A stretch of DNA of 6,734 bases, taken from the NCBI GenBank assembly GCA_002401305.2, contig NVSO02000190.1:1-6734 (forward strand). The letters are read 5' to 3'. Shown piece after piece: positions 4,439 through 6,734 of the stretch. The position numbers and the translations under genes were made by a program. Source of the DNA: Rhodobiaceae bacterium. GTDB lineage: Bacteria > Pseudomonadota > Alphaproteobacteria > Parvibaculales > Parvibaculaceae. Numbering within the stretch: the stretch's first letter is position 1; each line of letters opens with the position of its first letter. The notes below the pieces were generated by a model, which was given only the letters and a program-made list of their open reading frames with translations, was not told the DNA's origin and searched no databases.

Positions 4439-6734
4439 CATCAGCTTTGCGGGTTGCCTTAGGAGAGGCGTATATCTCCACACGCAATGTATCAATGAGC
4501 GCAACGCTTTTGCCAAGATAGGGTGCCTCGGCATCTAAAATGCTTTGAAAGAGTTTCTGCTTCAACTCGTCGATGTCGATGTTCATATCTTCGACAATAA
4601 GCGGTACGGAACTCATGACAATGTCAACGAGCCGATCCGCCCCATGAAGCCGACCCCAAAGGTAGTCGTTCTCGCGAGCCTCCCGACTAAAGAAGGCGCC
4701 AAATTTATTGAGCTTCCATCCACGTAATACACCGTGGGTGCCGCCTTGGCGGATAGCACACGCATCTTCAGGACTAATCCGGTCCACCAAAACCTCGTCA
4801 ATTTCATCTAGACCTTGGGATTTAACCAGAGGGAAAGTCAGCACGTCGAAGAAGGGGAACCCAAGGTAGGCATTGAGTAAGTCAGGTCGTATCCGCTCTG
4901 GAATATGTTCATCCAGCATGGTGCAGAACGTAAAATCTAACGTGTCGTCGAGTGCCTTTAACGCCATCAGCGGGGAGAGTTGTTCGACAATTGAATTCAC
5001 TTCAGGGGGTGATAATTCTCCCTTTTGCCCACGCAAAAGATCTGTGCAAAATGTGCCCAATGCAGCGTTAAAGAAAGAGCAATGCGTCCGATTAGTTACC
5101 TGATCAAGCGCTGAATAGAGCATGATTTTGAATTCGTCCAAGGCGTCGCTTTCTGCAATGCCTTCTGGTGTGTTTGCCGTTTTTTCATAAAGTTCGTTCA
5201 AGCGGCGTATGACAAAGCGCAGCCGACGCTGTCGGAAGGGGAGGTCGAAGGACCGTAGAAAGTGCACCCATGACGTGTCTGGTCCAGGCCCAGCACCGCC
5301 TTCTGAAAGGTCCATCACAATGGGGAAGACTTCTTTTTTATGGGCCCAATTTTCAACGGATCGTGTGAGAGCTTGCCGCTCATGCGGGTGCATGATGACC
5401 CCAGACAATTGGTCAATGAGATCGGTTACCTGCTCAATCACCGACAGTACCTTAATTTGAATATAGCCTTCATAGGCATAGCCTGCTTGGGTCGCTGCCG
5501 AGCTATTCGCCTCATCACGCCACAGCGCAAGCATCTCCGGCGTTGGGGCAGCATTCGGCGTGCGCTTCAAGATTGGCTCAACCAATCGGGTAACCTGTGG
5601 ACGTGTGGCATCAATGACTTGATTGAAGAGGCGTACTTTCTCGCCCATTTTTGTGATCTCAACCAATTCATCATGCACAGGTTCGTTGCGCGGAATATCT
5701 GAAAGAGCGCCGCGAATGGTTTTGAAGAAACTGGGAACATGCCCAGCACCGTCAACGTCTGTCGAGTCTGGATCAGGGTCAATATAAACCATCCGCCGGT
5801 CAACTTCGCGAAAGGCTGAGCGGGATTTAAGAGCGCTGATCGCTTCGTTAAAGGGTTTGTTGTTGAGGACCGCGCCATCAATGAAGGCCGCTGTTGCAGG
5901 GTCTGAACCGGACTCGATATGTGGGCGGAATTTGGAATGCAAAAAGTTTTCGCGGTTAGGCCATTCTTCGCCGCGTGCTTTAAGAACCTTATCAATTTCG
6001 ACCACCTGGGCAGCGGGAAACGCGCCCGGGTAGGAGGACGTAGCCCGAGCGGCAAACACCAGACCCGGAGCGTGCGCAAGATCAAACTCTGTATCTACGG
6101 CGCCGCCGGGATGGTTTAGGTAATGGAAACGTAAGGCATGGCGGTGTTCCCGCTCCAGAATAACAGGAGGATCATGCAGTGGAATTTTATGTTCATACCC
6201 ATAAAAATCGACAACACTGACAATGAGATCCAGCGGGAGGCCCATCGGGAGAAGCGAACTGTCATGGTCGCTTTGTGTTTCCATGCTGGCGCACGCATCC
6301 AGCAGCATTGAGCTGAGTTTCTGGCCAGAAAAGGGCGGCTTGAACCAACGGGATCGCAAAAAGAGAGAGAGTTTTTGTTGTGTTTCTTCGTCAGGTGCAA
6401 GGCGCCGAAGCCACCGATTGGTTTTGTCCCACAACAGGGGCATCAAATAGGCTTTGCTCCATTTACCTGCAACAGCTTTGTCGTCCAACAAGGCTGTAAT
6501 GTCAGAGCGCTCAAGCCACATGTCCCTGTGGCTATCGAGCGGCAAGTCATGCGCCAAAGAGCGAGCAAGCATGACCCCGTTAATGCCGCCAGCGGAGGCA
6601 CCCGCGATGATATCAACCACAACCCGCAAATCTATGTGCTGACCGATGGCTTCGAGCAGCTCAAAATAGACCCGTTCGGTATCTGTCTCCCGGTTCGGGT
6701 CTGTATTGAGCCCGTCATAACTAAAGTCTTCGCC
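4428..6734 (-). CDS. Patatin-related protein (TIGR03607-like phospholipase family), N-terminus missing
   Basis: The frame is open from the right edge to the TAA at 4428-4430, giving 768 visible residues. The true start and the glycine-rich oxyanion segment lie beyond the window. Patatins are acyl hydrolases with a Ser-Asp dyad that release fatty acids from phospholipids. Numbered from the edge, the nucleophile motif is IIAGASAGG with Ser47 (codon 6594-6596), and the dyad Asp286 is in FIDGAVLNNKPF (codon 5877-5879). DFYGYEHKIPLHDPP (176-190), ILEREHRHALRF (192-203) and YIDPDPDS (317-324) are typical of the large bacterial patatin-related family. After the patatin domain (to about residue 330) come some 440 residues, mostly predicted helical, resembling the poorly known DUF3376-type tail. 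No signal peptide can be assessed. A TTG at 6627-6629 is in frame but is not the start, because the upstream residues continue the domain. It is convergent with the lipoprotein hydrolase. Confidence 0.93.
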   Translation of the reverse strand, partial: GEDFSYDGLNTDPNRETDTERVYFELLEAIGQHIDLRVVVDIIAGASAGGINGVMLARSLAHDLPLDSHRDMWLERSDITALLDDKAVAGKWSKAYLMPLLWDKTNRWLRRLAPDEETQQKLSLFLRSRWFKPPFSGQKLSSMLLDACASMETQSDHDSSLLPMGLPLDLIVSVVDFYGYEHKIPLHDPPVILEREHRHALRFHYLNHPGGAVDTEFDLAHAPGLVFAARATSSYPGAFPAAQVVEIDKVLKARGEEWPNRENFLHSKFRPHIESGSDPATAAFIDGAVLNNKPFNEAISALKSRSAFREVDRRMVYIDPDPDSTDVDGAGHVPSFFKTIRGALSDIPRNEPVHDELVEITKMGEKVRLFNQVIDATRPQVTRLVEPILKRTPNAAPTPEMLALWRDEANSSAATQAGYAYEGYIQIKVLSVIEQVTDLIDQLSGVIMHPHERQALTRSVENWAHKKEVFPIVMDLSEGGAGPGPDTSWVHFLRSFDLPFRQRRLRFVIRRLNELYEKTANTPEGIAESDALDEFKIMLYSALDQVTNRTHCSFFNAALGTFCTDLLRGQKGELSPPEVNSIVEQLSPLMALKALDDTLDFTFCTMLDEHIPERIRPDLLNAYLGFPFFDVLTFPLVKSQGLDEIDEVLVDRISPEDACAIRQGGTHGVLRGWKLNKFGAFFSREARENDYLWGRLHGADRLVDIVMSSVPLIVEDMNIDIDELKQKLFQSILDAEAPYLGKSVALIDTLRVEIYASPKATRKADAAD

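Noticed and set aside
5567..6085. Minus-strand open frame of 172 codons within the patatin-related gene
   Set aside because: It is an alternative frame of a gene with clear family motifs; no independent coding signal.
6627..6629. TTG as the start codon of the patatin-related protein
   Set aside because: The reading frame continues open for 35 codons to the window edge, and the nucleophile motif would lie only 12 residues from such a start, leaving no room for the oxyanion glycine loop.

Overview
The window looks like ordinary chromosomal DNA from an alphaproteobacterium. The best clue is the stand-alone PAS_5-type protein, a family common in that class. A patatin-related lipase and a PaaI-type thioesterase fit but are less specific. 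Base composition looks moderate, roughly half G+C by eye. This assignment is an inference; the window has no rRNA, tRNA or other marker gene. I see no mobile element, CRISPR array or phage gene.

Layout, left to right. (1) Positions 1-1104, minus strand: a PaaI-like hotdog thioesterase (685-1104) followed 55 bp downstream by a luciferase-like flavin monooxygenase (629 down to the left edge, C-terminus missing). They are probably one transcription unit. (2) 1105-1330: a divergent intergenic region with a candidate promoter, an overlapping imperfect palindrome and a small leader hairpin. (3) 1331-1963, plus strand: a single-domain PAS_5 protein starting at GTG. (4) 2111-3265, plus strand: a complete acyl-CoA dehydrogenase with its own candidate promoter and a strong intrinsic terminator at 3298-3335. 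(5) 3379-4425, plus strand: a lipoprotein alpha/beta hydrolase of the monoacylglycerol lipase / lysophospholipase type. (6) 4428 to the right edge, minus strand: a large patatin-related protein whose N-terminus lies outside the window. Genes 5 and 6 converge with 2 bp between their stop codons, and a 31-base hairpin spans both ends.

Four of the six genes act on acyl esters or acyl thioesters: two lipolytic enzymes, an acyl-CoA dehydrogenase and an acyl-CoA thioesterase. Lipid or acyl-CoA turnover is therefore a reasonable common theme. However, the genes sit in at least four transcription units on both strands, so this is loose clustering rather than a demonstrated pathway. I found no convincing undescribed system. 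The items most worth a second look are the shared hairpin at the convergent gene ends, the palindrome over the -10 of the PAS gene, and the uncharacterised C-terminal two thirds of the patatin-related protein.
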